Part shown: positions 12,184 to 22,431 of the stretch, piece by piece | Layout of the letters: every line of letters begins with the position of its first letter | Numbering within the stretch: position 1 is the first letter of the stretch | Assembly (NCBI GenBank): GCA_032433595.1 | Contig: JASWJB010000071.1 | Span: 90,842 to 154,841 of the forward strand | DNA: 64,000 nt | Source: Conoideocrella luteorostrata | Lineage: Eukaryota; Ascomycota; Sordariomycetes; Hypocreales; Clavicipitaceae | Direction: 5' to 3' | The notes under the pieces: model-generated | The model's database searches: none | Seen by the model: the letters and a program-made list of their open reading frames with translations, nothing else | What the model was told of the DNA's origin: nothing | Translations under genes and position numbers: made by a program

Positions 12184-13000
12184 TGCTGATGAATGATATC
12201 TTTTACGGCTTTTGATGTAACTGAAATTGGAGTATGGCGGTGGTATCGAAGAATATCTTGCTGGTGAGGTGGAGAGGCTAAAAGGAGCTCGTATTAGGTT
12301 TACCAGGCTCAGATGCCGCTTCACTCGAGTGTTTAGCTCAAATGCTTAGCTCTGTCCCATGTCGGATCAAAGGTAATGTTCGAGGCTATCCATATAAATC
12401 TGCCGCCAAATTACCGGTATCAGTAATTTGTCTCTTATATCTTATCCTTTGATGTGGAGAGAGGATAAACAGACTGGGCAGTGCAATGGCGATTGCAGGA
12501 GTCGAGGGTCTTGCCCATCACGTGGGGCTCATCAACTGGAGTCTGGACTGGTCGCAAAAGCTTGGGCAGCTTGGAGTCCAAGAATAGCGAGCCGGTGAAA
12601 TGCGAGGAACTCGACGGTACGTACCTCCGGCCGCCCCAAGTGCCCCAAGCTTTACTCCGTACGGAGTACGGCGCGCTGGAGTTCAACGCAGCCTGGCGGC
12701 GCGTGGAGCTGGAAAGCAATCACCACAAAAAAAAGCTCCCAACCGCCAACCGTCATCTGCCATCTGCCATTTGCCGCCCGTTTCGCGCAAGCTTTTTGTT
12801 GCCTCGACGATTGACCCTCCACCGTATCGACTTGCAAATCGGGGTGATCCTCTCAACATCCTGTTTAAGAGTTGTGTCAGCATCTTGCACTGGCATGGTA
12901 ACCTTCTGAGCATTGAAAATCTCACTTCGCGGCGCTCTCACTCCCTCTATCACGAGTAACGACTACGAAGAATCGACCAGTCTTCCACCGTCAAAACACC
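12184..13000. promoter_or_regulatory. Divergent promoter region (Laa2-like / NSP1)
   Basis: About 0.8 kb between two divergent start codons. It contains a perfect 16-bp palindrome TACTCCGTACGGAGTA at 12653-12668, one of the window's recurrent TACGGAGTA sites. The region just upstream of the NSP1 ATG is pyrimidine-rich. No coding sequence is supported. Confidence 0.5.
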
Positions 13001-15230
13001 ATGGCGTTCGCCTTCGGAACTCAGGGCTCATCGAGCGCGCCCTCAAATAATTCGACCAGTACAGCACCAGCATCAGGTGGCCTCTTTGGTAGTGCCTCTG
13101 GAGGTACTCCGTCGTTCTCTTTCGGTTCTGCTGGTGGCACTACTGGCAATAACACAACACCATCCAACAATGGCGGCTCTCTCTTCGGTCAGAAGCCAGC
13201 CGGAGGCGAGCAGAAGCCCGCGGGTAGCCTATTTGGCGGCGCTGCCTCATCTACAAACACAAATTCGGCCTTTAGCTCTGGCGGTGGGTTATTTGCAGGC
13301 TCTTCTGCAACTCCATCAACTGGGGCAAACAATGCATCGTCCACACCCACGTCAGCGGCGCCTTCATCCGGAGGAATGTTTGGGGCAGCCAGCGGTTCTT
13401 CCAGCACAACTCCTACGTTAGGTAACAATTTGTTCAGTGGTGGTGGTGGTGCCAAGCCAGCTTCAGGCAGCATGTTTGGAGGCGGCGCATCTTCGTCAGG
13501 CACGTCTCTGTTTGGCGCTCAAAGCAATGCTTCTCAAGGACAAAGTACAACAACAACCGCAGCGCCAGCATCTGGTTTATTCGCGAAGTCAGGAAATTCT
13601 CTGTTTGGTAACAAGGCCAACACAACCCCAGATGCGCCTTCGGGGACCGCTCCCACGGCAACGCCAGCTAAACCTTTCCTTTCGCTCCCTTCGACAACGC
13701 CTGCCGGAGCCCCTCCAGCTGATACATCCAAGCCAGCTTCTATGTCAGGGACCTCTGCTGGTGGACTTTTTGGAGGTGCGGCCAAGCCAGCGACTTCAGT
13801 AACGTCAACATCGACAACCCCAGCTGCGTCCGGCCTGTTTGGAGGCGCACAAACTGGTAGCGGCTCATCAGGCGGTGGATTCTTTGGAAACAAGCCTACG
13901 TCTACGACTGGAACATCTGCTGGTGGCATGTTCGGCGGTGCAACCAGCAGCAGCACGCCAACTACGTCAGCAGGATCCGTTACTGGTACAGCTGCTGCAG
14001 GATCTGCTGGCTCATTATTCGGTGCGAAAACTACTGCTGCCGCCTCTGGGGCTCCATCCTTGACAACTACAAGCGGCAGTCTCTTTAGCGGCGGCGCTGC
14101 CAGCTCTACTGCGGCAACATCGTCCGCGACGACAACAAGCGCCTCACCCGGGGGCTTATTTGCAAACAAGCCGGCTACTGCAACAACTTCAACCGCGGCT
14201 CCATCCACCACCTCCAACGCGGGCAGTCTCTTTGGCGGGAACCAGTCATCTACGGCCGCGGCATCAAAGCCAGCTTCCTCTCTGTTCGGCGGTGGAGCAG
14301 CAACAACGAATGCTGCACAGCCTGCTTCTACAACTGCTCCAACAACCGGCACCGCACCAGCAGCATCCACAACATCGGCAGGAGGGCTATTTGGGGCCAA
14401 GCCTGCTTCAGACGCAGTGAACAAAGACGGCGAAAAAAGTAAAGAGGAACCTAAATCTACCTCTCAAAATGGCACAGCCAATCCACTAGGGGCATCCACA
14501 ACGGGACCTACATCACAGATGGCCAGGCTTAAGAACAAGACCATGGAAGACATTGTCACTCGGTGGGCTTCCGATTTGACAAAATATCAGAAAGAATTCA
14601 AAGAACAGGCCACCGCCGTTTCCAGCTGGGACCGCAGTTTGGTTGATAATGGAGAGAAGATTCAGAAGCTGTACCTTGATACTTTCGAGGCCGAGCGAGC
14701 CAGTCACGAGATTGAGCGCCAACTTGCCGCTGTTGAGGGTCAACAAGAAGAGCTTGAGGCTTGGTTGAATCGATATGAATCAGAAGTTCAAGACATGTTT
14801 GCCAAGCAAGTTGGGCCAGGAGAACAGCTCGCCGGCCCAGATCAAGAGCGTGAGCGCACATATAAACTGGCAGAAAAGCTGACACAGCAGCTGGATGAGA
14901 AGTCTCGGGATCTCTCCAAGATGGTAAAGGAAATCAATGACATTTCGGGGACTTTAAGCAAGGGAGCCAAGGCTGAGGATCCGGTAAGTCACCTCATTGA
15001 TTATATATCTCTTGTTCCTTTGCTAATATCTCGCGTTATAGCTAAGCCAGATTGTGCGGGTTCTCAACAGCCATCTCACACAGCTGCAGTGGATCGACGT
15101 AAATGCTTCTGCCTTGCAAGCTAAGGTGACGGCTGCGCAGAAGTCTGCCAGCTCTCTCAGCAACCACTATGCTGGGCCGGAGGGTGATGCTGCCGAGGGG
15201 TTTTATCGTTCATACTACGGACGTCGATAA
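13001..15230 (+). CDS. NSP1: Nucleoporin NSP1 (FG-repeat, two exons)
   Basis: Essential nuclear pore component. Exons 13001-14983 and 15042-15230 give 723 residues. Residues 1 to about 490 are Ser/Thr/Ala/Gly-rich with many FG dipeptides (GLFG, SLFG, MFGG, NKP/AKPA spacers) that form the transport permeability barrier. Residues from about 505 form the conserved coiled-coil domain (MEDIVTRWASDL, YLDTFEAERASHEIERQL, QQEELEAWLNRYE) that packs with Nup57/Nup49 and Nup82/Nup159. The 58-nt intron is needed: reading through gives a divergent tail, while splicing gives LSQIVRVLNSHLTQLQWID and ends FYRSYYGRR. The FG half has few charged residues before a Lys/Glu hinge near residue 470. Confidence 0.96.
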
Positions 15231-15579
15231 CTAACAGGCTCGGAACCGGCTTGACTCTTTGGGCTATTTAATGGAGTTTTTAAGGATTGCAATAGGGCAG
15301 GTGACACAGTAGGGGAATCACATTTATGGCGAAGAAAATTATGCAGACACAGAGCTGAAATATTTTCGTAACTCAGAGAGTAGAGCGTTGATATTTGTAC
15401 ACTAGCTTAGACAATGACCAGAAAAAAAAGGTGACAAGGGTTCTTTTGTGATCATATTTGATGCCATATTTCTCTCTTTCATTATTCCTCCGTCAAGTTG
15501 TAGAGCGTAACGTACGGTAATAAATCGATGTCGGGATGTCTGAAGCTTTAAAGGTAGCACGCCTGTGGACTTGCCCACT
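15231..15579. other. Short convergent intergenic region
   Basis: Holds the 3' UTRs of NSP1 (+) and IATP (-). Nothing else is seen. Confidence 0.5.
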
Positions 15580-16074
15580 TTAGTTCTTCTCACCACCCTG
15601 GTCCTTGGTGATATCGTCACTATGTAGCGATGCGTCAGTGTCCAAAAAATTCATCGCGGTAACATGGGAACTATTAGAAATGCAAGGATTTCCCAAACTA
15701 ACATGTGGTCAGCCAGGCGTTTAAGGTGCTGCTGCTGTTCAGCGAGCTTGTTCTTGAGCTCAATGAGCTTCTCCTTCTCGCGCTGACGGATAGCAAGGTC
15801 CTCGCTGGCGCGCTCGCGGCGCTGGAAGGCATCACTGCGTTGTCACGCTCTCGGTCAGCTATTGAACAGGTTCCAATTGGTAGTGGTGAAATTGACGATT
15901 TCCCACTGTCGCGATTGGTTGGCTAATGCTAGGCTAAGCAACTCACCCTCGGCCACCAGTCTTGGGGGGAGCACCGGTGTCACCCTCAGCCATAGCTCGA
16001 GCGGTGGTGGTGAAGGTAGCTCGGAGGGGACGGAAAGCGGCCGCCTTGGTCTTGGTAAAAGTTGTGCGAAGCAT
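15580..16074 (-). CDS. INH1: Mitochondrial ATP synthase inhibitor IATP/INH1 (three exons)
   Basis: Small matrix protein that blocks ATP hydrolysis by F1Fo ATP synthase when the proton gradient collapses. Exons 16074-15947, 15834-15703 and 15619-15580 give 99 residues. The N-terminus (MLRTTFTKTKAAAFRPLR, then ATFTTTARAMAEGD) is a basic, Ser/Thr-rich mitochondrial presequence. The core after the first intron, GRGDAFQRRERASEDLAIR followed by QREKEKLIELKNKLAEQQ, is the inhibitory helix and coiled coil typical of the family. Length matches fungal homologues. The protein is split into small exons and is easily missed by a simple open-frame scan. Confidence 0.93.
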
Positions 16075-18792
16075 GTTGGGCAGAATTGAGGTGATGTGGA
16101 CGGGCGAGGGAATAGAAAAACTACCTGATGGTGGTGTCGTAGGACGTTGGCATATGACGTGCGGGCGACAGGAAGCTGGGAGCTGGGGTGGTCTGACCTT
16201 TCGTCTGCGCGAACCTCACTGGTCGGAGCTGCGAGATAGAGCGATACCTTGAAATAGCTGTGTGCGGTGTGCAGGAGCGGGTATATTTGCAACAGCAAGC
16301 CGTGGGGCTGACTTTTGCGGACCCGAGGCATTCCACCGGCATGGGCAACGGCCGACAACGCAGTGAGGAAGACACAAACACGGGATTTTCTTGCGACTTA
16401 TTTGAGCGTATATATACTGCATATTTCAGTACTTTTAGAGTGTGTTTCCGTGTGACCATTGTAGCAAACCATGCTCTGGCGTCACAAATGGTTTTAATAT
16501 CCATATAGTGGCAACTCCGTACCTGAATATGATCAGCATTCTCGAGTGACTCGGTCTTCTGTGGCCTGAACATTGCTACAAAATAAATACACCACGCCTG
16601 CAGCATAAAACCATTGTAGATATAAACTACAACAATGCTCTTCTCAATATCAGTCATGGCCGTTGGAAGATCAAGGGGGTGTTACAACTAACTATAAGGA
16701 GCCGCAGCCTACGAAACTGGTGTCGAATTACGACGCCGGTTGCGGGCCTGTAACCCCTTTTTCTCTGTATTCTATGTCTTTTTTTTTTTTTTTTTTTTCT
16801 TGCGTCAACCAAAAATTCCTGCATCTCCGTCCACCCAGGATGTCGTTGACTTTCATATTTTTGGTATTTGTTTTATTTTATTTGAACACCGAACACTCCC
16901 TACAGTAGTTTGTCATGGGGGCACAGTGTACTGGTACATACATGATTTTCTTATGCCCCACATAGCATCCACTCAGTTGACCGGCATAACCTATGCCTCA
17001 TGTTGACAGGGCGGTTGTTCCTCTGTAGGGAGTTCGAAGTCTGACAAGGTGAAGCGGGCATCGGACTTTTGATTGAGGCTCACCACCTCAAGGTTCACTC
17101 CCATCAATGGCGCCCTCAAACGGAGGCTCAAGAGGACGAGAGAGAATATCTGATTAAACGACGCCTAATATGTGAAGGCGTCTCTTTTGATAATGCACAT
17201 CATATTCAATGCACTGCGTCTTGTTTTCAACATGTTAAGTGCGAATGTATATTTAAATTGCGCGGTGACAAGTATCGGGTAGGGAGGGTCCATGACTACT
17301 TGGGAGTACAGCAAGTCTGGCGTCACCAGTCCAGAGAGTGAGATCATTGATGAGGTGGTCAGTACTTGCTCGATCGGTGCAATCAGGTGGGGTGCTGGAG
17401 GGCAAACCACATCGACACGCGTATACAGTACTTGCGATCCACCTGGAGAATGTACTGCAGTGAGGTATGGAGTACTCCATACCTCGTACTGCAACAAAAT
17501 GGGCAGTGGGACAAAGGGGCTAGCTATTGTGCACAGGGTTAGAGTGCCGACTTCAGGCGACGCACAGCGAGACAACGCTAGCAAACTAGTGGACATCAGC
17601 AGGGCAAAGCTGGTGGGACGCTGTCGCAATGGGGGCAGCAGACCAAACACAACAGGGAGGACCTGTAGTGTACTACTCCGCACTGTACTCCGTACCCGCC
17701 GAAAGCACCAGGCCAGCCAGCAAATCGGTCTCGACAACACTGAAAACCAGCAGAAAGGCCGCAGAAGACAGCAGGACGGGGAAGGGTGGCGGCCGCCAAT
17801 GTCGAAGTGGCGATTGGGGATTAGCTATGGATTGGGCTGATTGATCGGGGGTCTGGTGTTACCTGTTGGTTGCTTGTTTTTTTGCTTGTCTCATTACCTT
17901 CAGCCGTGCTGCGTAACTAAGTTCACCACAGCCGCCTGCCTTGCTGCCCTGCTGCCTCGTTCCGGCCTCCGTTCCGGCCCCTTCTCAATTTCCATCCCGC
18001 CTAGTTATCCCACCAGACGCTTTCCGCTCATCAGCATTCAAATTCAAACTTCCCAACAAACAAACACTACTACTACTTACTGTCCTTTGCGCCAACGCAG
18101 CTGTCGTGCACACAACTTTGTTTTACGGCTCCCCTCCCATTACTTTCTTTTCTACTTTATCTCCAATCTTAATTTCGGTACGTACGTCTCAGGTCCAGCC
18201 CATGTTGAAGATGTGCTGTCCTTGCCTGCTCGCTTGCCTGCTTTGCTGCTCCTGTTGCAACGCGCCCCTCCCTCCCCTCTGTCGTCATGGCAAGGAATGG
18301 AAGCTCGTGATGGCCACTCCCCGCCGCAGGCCTTCACAGTGGCCAAAGAATTGCTCCCCACACTGCTGAATATATCGAAGTCATTGCACTTACGATTTTC
18401 GCACATGCTTGATACGCTCGATTCGAGACGCGGACTCGTCCGCCCCGACTTCCTTCGAGGTCGCTGTTCGTTGAACCCCACCACGGCGAGAATGGCTGAT
18501 GAGTGGGGATGACGCGAAAGCAGACACAGCCTCCCGTCGCCTCGACTTATGGAGTTCTCGTTGCTTCCTGCCGTTGTGCGGACTTGTCGTATCTCTGACG
18601 TGTTGATATATGGAGTGTGCGGCTGCAAATACGGCCTCTGAACGCTTTCCTGCCCCAACTGGAGACCACAGACACCGCTGTGTGGTCTCACCGAGGCTAC
18701 GCATATCACCAGCGTCTACCTGCGAAACACTTCCACATCAGTCTTGCGCTAACGCACAATTGCTCTCTTAACAGTTCCAAAACACCGTCAAA
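16075..18792. other. Long intergenic region, divergent promoters
   Basis: 2.7 kb between IATP (-) and 14-3-3 (+). It includes a 20-nt T run (16779-16798), a palindrome TATGGAGTACTCCATA (17466-17481), a TACTCCGTAC site (17686-17695) and a C/T-rich zone (17870-18260), probably the 14-3-3 leader. Open frames of up to 223 codons occur but none shows domain-like composition. Confidence 0.45.
16779..16798 (+). repeat. Homopolymeric T tract
   Basis: A run of 20 T residues in the IATP/14-3-3 intergenic region. Confidence 0.9.
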
Positions 18793-19892
18793 ATGGGTCA
18801 CGAAGATGCTGTCTACCTGGCCAAGCTCGCCGAGCAGGCTGAGCGATACGAAGGTTCGTCACGTTGTCTCACCTGCCACTAATTGACTACGAACGCCTGG
18901 CGCTGACCTGCCCGGTGTTTATCTAGAGATGGTCGACAACATGAAGATTGTCGCCTCTGAGGACCGCGATCTGACCGTCGAGGAGCGCAACCTTCTCTCC
19001 GTTGCCTACAAGAATGTCATTGGTGCTCGCCGTGCTTCGTGGAGAATAGTCACTTCTATTGAGCAAAAGGAGGAGTCTAAGGGCAACTCATCCCAGGTTA
19101 CCCTCATCAAGGAGTACCGACAGAAGATTGAAGCCGAGCTTGCCAAGATTTGCGACGATATCCTGGAGGTCCTTGACCAGCACCTGATCCCCTCCGCCAA
19201 GTCTGGCGAGTCCAAGGTCTTCTACCACAAGATGTAAGTTTCTGCGCTCAATTGTGTTCCTATACCGTTTCGATACGATCGCCTGACCATGTTATTTTCC
19301 TCTTTTTTAGGAAGGGTGACTACCACCGCTACCTCGCCGAGTTTGCCATTGGTGACCGCCGCAAGGAATCTGCCGACCTCTCTCTTGAGGCCTACAAGGC
19401 TGCCACTGAGGTTGCTCAGACTGAGCTCCCTCCTACTCACCCCATCCGCTTGGGTCTTGCCCTCAACTTCTCCGTCTTCTACTACGAGATCCTCAACGCT
19501 CCCGATCAGGCTTGCCATCTGGCTAAGCAGGCTTTCGATGACGCTATTGCTGGTATGAAAAGCTACCGTCCAATCTTATCCACACAACATAGTCTTGTTT
19601 TCTGACATGTGCGGCTAACGACTCTATCACAGAGCTTGACACATTGAGTGAGGAGAGCTACAAGGACTCTACTCTCATTATGCAGCTCCTCCGTGATAAC
19701 TTGGTATGTGTCTAGGCAATGAAGAGACTTGGAGCGACCTTGCTGATTTTCGTGTAGACTCTGTGGACTTCGTCCGAGGCTGAGACCGCTACTGCTGCTC
19801 AGAGCGGCGATGCTCCTTCGAAGGACGACACTACCACTGCCGCCGCTGCCGAGCCTGCCACCTCTGCTGAAGAGACCAAGGCTACTGAGTAA
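18793..19892 (+). CDS. BMH1: 14-3-3 protein (five exons)
   Basis: Phosphoserine/phosphothreonine-binding dimeric adaptor acting in signalling, cell cycle and metabolism. Exons 18793-18853, 18927-19233, 19311-19552, 19633-19703 and 19758-19892 give 271 residues. Recognisable family blocks are [19 protein letters not shown] (N-terminal dimerisation helix), [16 protein letters not shown] (phosphopeptide-binding Lys and Arg), [11 protein letters not shown], and [21 protein letters not shown] spans the last splice junction. The C-terminal tail after WTS is Ala/Thr-rich and acidic, as usual in fungi. All four introns are short with consensus ends. The reading frame is intact. Confidence 0.97.
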
Positions 19893-20364
19893 AATTGATG
19901 ATTATTCTGCCAACATATAAGCTTTGATCACTATGGTATCGAGCGGGCTGGTGTCTACGGAGTGGACGGAAGACTCGTGTTCTTTTTTTATCAAGTGCCC
20001 CGGCATCTTTTAGGTAAACGCGCGTATACAATGAATGGAGACGTCGAATTATGCTCCTACGGACTGGCACGTGGGCCTAAAGGAAAGCATTTGTTTTGGA
20101 AGGTTTGCTTTTAGACTTTAATGCGTGAGACCGTCTGGACAAATAAAAAATACTAAAATTGCTTTCAACCCAATTTATAAGGATAGTTCAAAGTCTTTGC
20201 TCTAATGTGACGAATGCCCCTAACAAGGGTCTTGTCCAATCCAGCCAGTAACAATCGTCTCTATCGATTCCTTCGCCGCAGTGATATCTGAGAATGTTAT
20301 TCGGGCATAGGCGAGGGTGACCGACGTTTTCAATACCACCCTCAACATGATGCCGAAATATTTG
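19893..20364. other. Intergenic region between convergent genes
   Basis: 472 bp between the 14-3-3 stop and the DPH4 stop. It is AT-rich around 20140-20180, consistent with polyadenylation regions. No gene is seen. Confidence 0.5.
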
Positions 20365-20928
20365 TCAGCTTTTGTCTATTTTATCTTCATGTAACGCCGT
20401 TTCATCACCTATAACTGCAAAGTGCACCCTTAACCAAAGACTACAATCCTGACAGCCAACCAGTAATACACCTTCATCCTCCACCTCAATCAAATCCTCT
20501 TCTCCAAACAAGTAGCCCATGTTATTTCCACAGCGACATGGCCTGTGCCACCTGTTTTTGTCATCATCGAAAGGGAGATCATCCAAGTCCACGTTCTCGA
20601 CGCCCGTTTGGAACTTTGGCGACGAAGTTCCAGCTAGTGACTGTGCTTGGCGAAGAAATGCATCATATTCTGCACGTTGGATGGGCGAGGAAAGAACCGC
20701 GAATGCTGTTGTAATTTGGTCGATGGCGTATATGTTGGATCTGGAATTTGAGTCTGTTGATGAACTAGGAGAAGATGTGCTTTTGTCAGGGTGATGGCGA
20801 AGAAGGGCTCTGTGGTAAGCTTTCTTTATAAGTGCCGAGGGGTTCTGGTGAGAATCGTCGAGGATGGCGGGAGTGATGTCTAGGATAGCATAATGCGTTG
20901 GTTGGTTGGTGAGATCTTGCATATTCAT
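20365..20928 (-). CDS. DPH4: Diphthamide biosynthesis protein 4 (J-domain, CSL zinc finger)
   Basis: Single-exon gene, 187 residues. The J domain (about 10-90) has the HHPDKS signature for Hsp70 interaction. The C-terminal DPH-type metal-binding domain carries CRCG (about 132-135) and CQDCSLWLRV (about 158), the four cysteines that bind zinc or iron, with NMGYLF and DLIE between them. Dph4/Jjj3 supplies electrons or stabilises iron-sulphur enzymes in the modification of histidine on eEF2 to diphthamide. An alternative in-frame ATG two codons downstream (MQDLTN) is equally possible. Confidence 0.93.
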   Translation of the reverse strand: MNMQDLTNQPTHYAILDITPAILDDSHQNPSALIKKAYHRALLRHHPDKSTSSPSSSTDSNSRSNIYAIDQITTAFAVLSSPIQRAEYDAFLRQAQSLAGTSSPKFQTGVENVDLDDLPFDDDKNRWHRPCRCGNNMGYLFGEEDLIEVEDEGVLLVGCQDCSLWLRVHFAVIGDETALHEDKIDKS

Positions 20929-21393
20929 TCCATACGAAACAAAATAAACACTTTTAGATTGGGTTTACTTTTTTTTCGGGGAGCCCGGGGCGGGCGAGCA
21001 CTTGTTTGTTCTCACGAGATTGGTAACTTGTAGTGTCGTTTGAGTTTGGTGCTTGGTTTTCGATATCACGTGATGTCGTGATGGAGGTTGAAATATTTTA
21101 CTTGTTTCACGAAGTGTAGATGAGAATCAGTTTGGAATAAGAATTGATAGACGGGAGGAATGATTATCGAAGTCTCGATTATGTGTTTGATTTGCAGGAC
21201 TTTGGTATCGAGGTTTGCTCCAGATTGAAAGCCAACTACGAATAAGTTTAACCTTGGTATAGCATCTTGAATTTGGGTATGAAGATTTCTTTCTTTCATG
21301 GTCTTGTGGTTGTACATAGAAATACATGGTGAATATATTTACACTGCCTATTTGTTTTGCGGCGGAAACTGCTCATGGCGTGGTAGTTGTGAT
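20929..21393. other. Intergenic region upstream of DPH4
   Basis: 465 bp between the DPH4 start and the mL59 stop. It contains CACGTGATGTCGTGATGG near 21067-21084 (an E-box-like core) and otherwise AT-rich sequence. No coding sequence is seen. Confidence 0.4.
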
Positions 21394-22037
21394 TTATTTT
21401 GGCCATTTGGTCCAATTTCTCTTTCCAACCTGTTCCGTCTGGTTAGCCATGCAATTATATATTGTAAGGTGGTTTTAACTCCTAGGCTTAAAAAAAAAAT
21501 TGATACTTACTCTCTTCCAGGCCTTGATCAGTTTTGGCATCTCCATCATTGCTTTCCTTCTGTCTTCCATCCTGTATTCCGAATCATGTTAGTTTACTGC
21601 TGTCAGGTACCAAGGAATTTTGGGAATGCATTCGTCAGGCGGTCAAGTGAAACGTACTTTGCAATCATGTGCCGTTCGTGAATGTGACCCTTGACCTTCT
21701 GTCCCACGCCGGTACCCTTTACTCTCAAGCCATGCTCAACGCGATGGGCAAGACGGTATTCGGTTCCCTTGGTCGTTTCTGGTAAAAGTTCTTCGATGCC
21801 ATGCTCACGTGCCATCTGCACCAGTTGTGCCTGTCGACGGGATGAGTACACGGGATCCTGCCACTTGCCCGTGACGGGGTGCTTGATAAATCGAAAAGGA
21901 TCAGGCCGTTGCTGTTGGAAGTGAGTCGGAGCAGCGCCCGTGGGCTGAAGAGATGCGGGTGGCCATCGGGCAAAGAACCGCAGCAGGGGCTCGGGCAGCG
22001 TCTTGGCTAGCTGTGAGTATTTGGTTGCGGAGGCCAT
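21394..22037 (-). CDS. MRPL25: Mitochondrial large ribosomal subunit protein mL59 (three exons)
   Basis: Fungal mitochondrial 54S subunit protein (yeast YmL25). Exons 22037-21658, 21571-21511 and 21438-21394 give 161 residues. The N-terminus MASATKYSQLAKTLPEPLLRFFARWPP and the central DPFRFIKHPVTGKWQDPVYSSRRQA fit the family. Exon 2 encodes MEDRRKAMMEMPKLIKAWKR and the 15-codon last exon ends NWTKWPK, the conserved Trp-rich C-terminus. Without splicing, the reading frame would run into a short unrelated tail. Divergently transcribed from PRP28. Confidence 0.9.
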
Positions 22038-22431
22038 TGCGTCTTGTCACGATACGACCCAGCTGGCAGTGGGCAAGAGCATTGGTTGGAAAAGGCGACA
22101 ATGTGCAGGGCAAGGTTGTTGCCGAACGAGATAGATTGGATTGGGTCGGATCGCGAGCTGTCGTCGGAAATCTGTCGAGGCTGCGCTTGGCGACCTTTTG
22201 GTGGACCCCTGCTCCCGCACTGCAGTCCACCGCAGTGTGCGTTAGCTGATTGGCTGGGTCGCCTTGAGAAGTTTCCACAGCCTTGCCTAAGGTGCTGCTG
22301 CCCTGGCCGATGGTGGTCACTTTCTTTCTCTTTAACTTGCGACTTTTAATCACTGTTTTGCCTTGACTTTTGAACCTGAATACCTTGGCGAGTCTGTCTA
22401 CTGCACTGGAGCAACAGTAGCAGCCCAAAGA
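22038..22431. promoter_or_regulatory. Bidirectional promoter (mL59 / PRP28)
   Basis: 394 bp between the two start codons. The PRP28 frame stays open upstream to about 22363, but the conserved N-terminus MPLDVEEILRQKK fixes the start at 22432. Confidence 0.5.

Noticed and set aside
13534..14424. 296-codon frame antisense to NSP1
   Set aside because: Arises from the low-complexity FG repeats of NSP1; composition is Val/Ala/Pro noise.
17165..17740. 191-codon minus-strand frame in the IATP/14-3-3 gap
   Set aside because: No domain-like sequence, and it overlaps two TACGGAGTA-type sites that otherwise avoid coding DNA.
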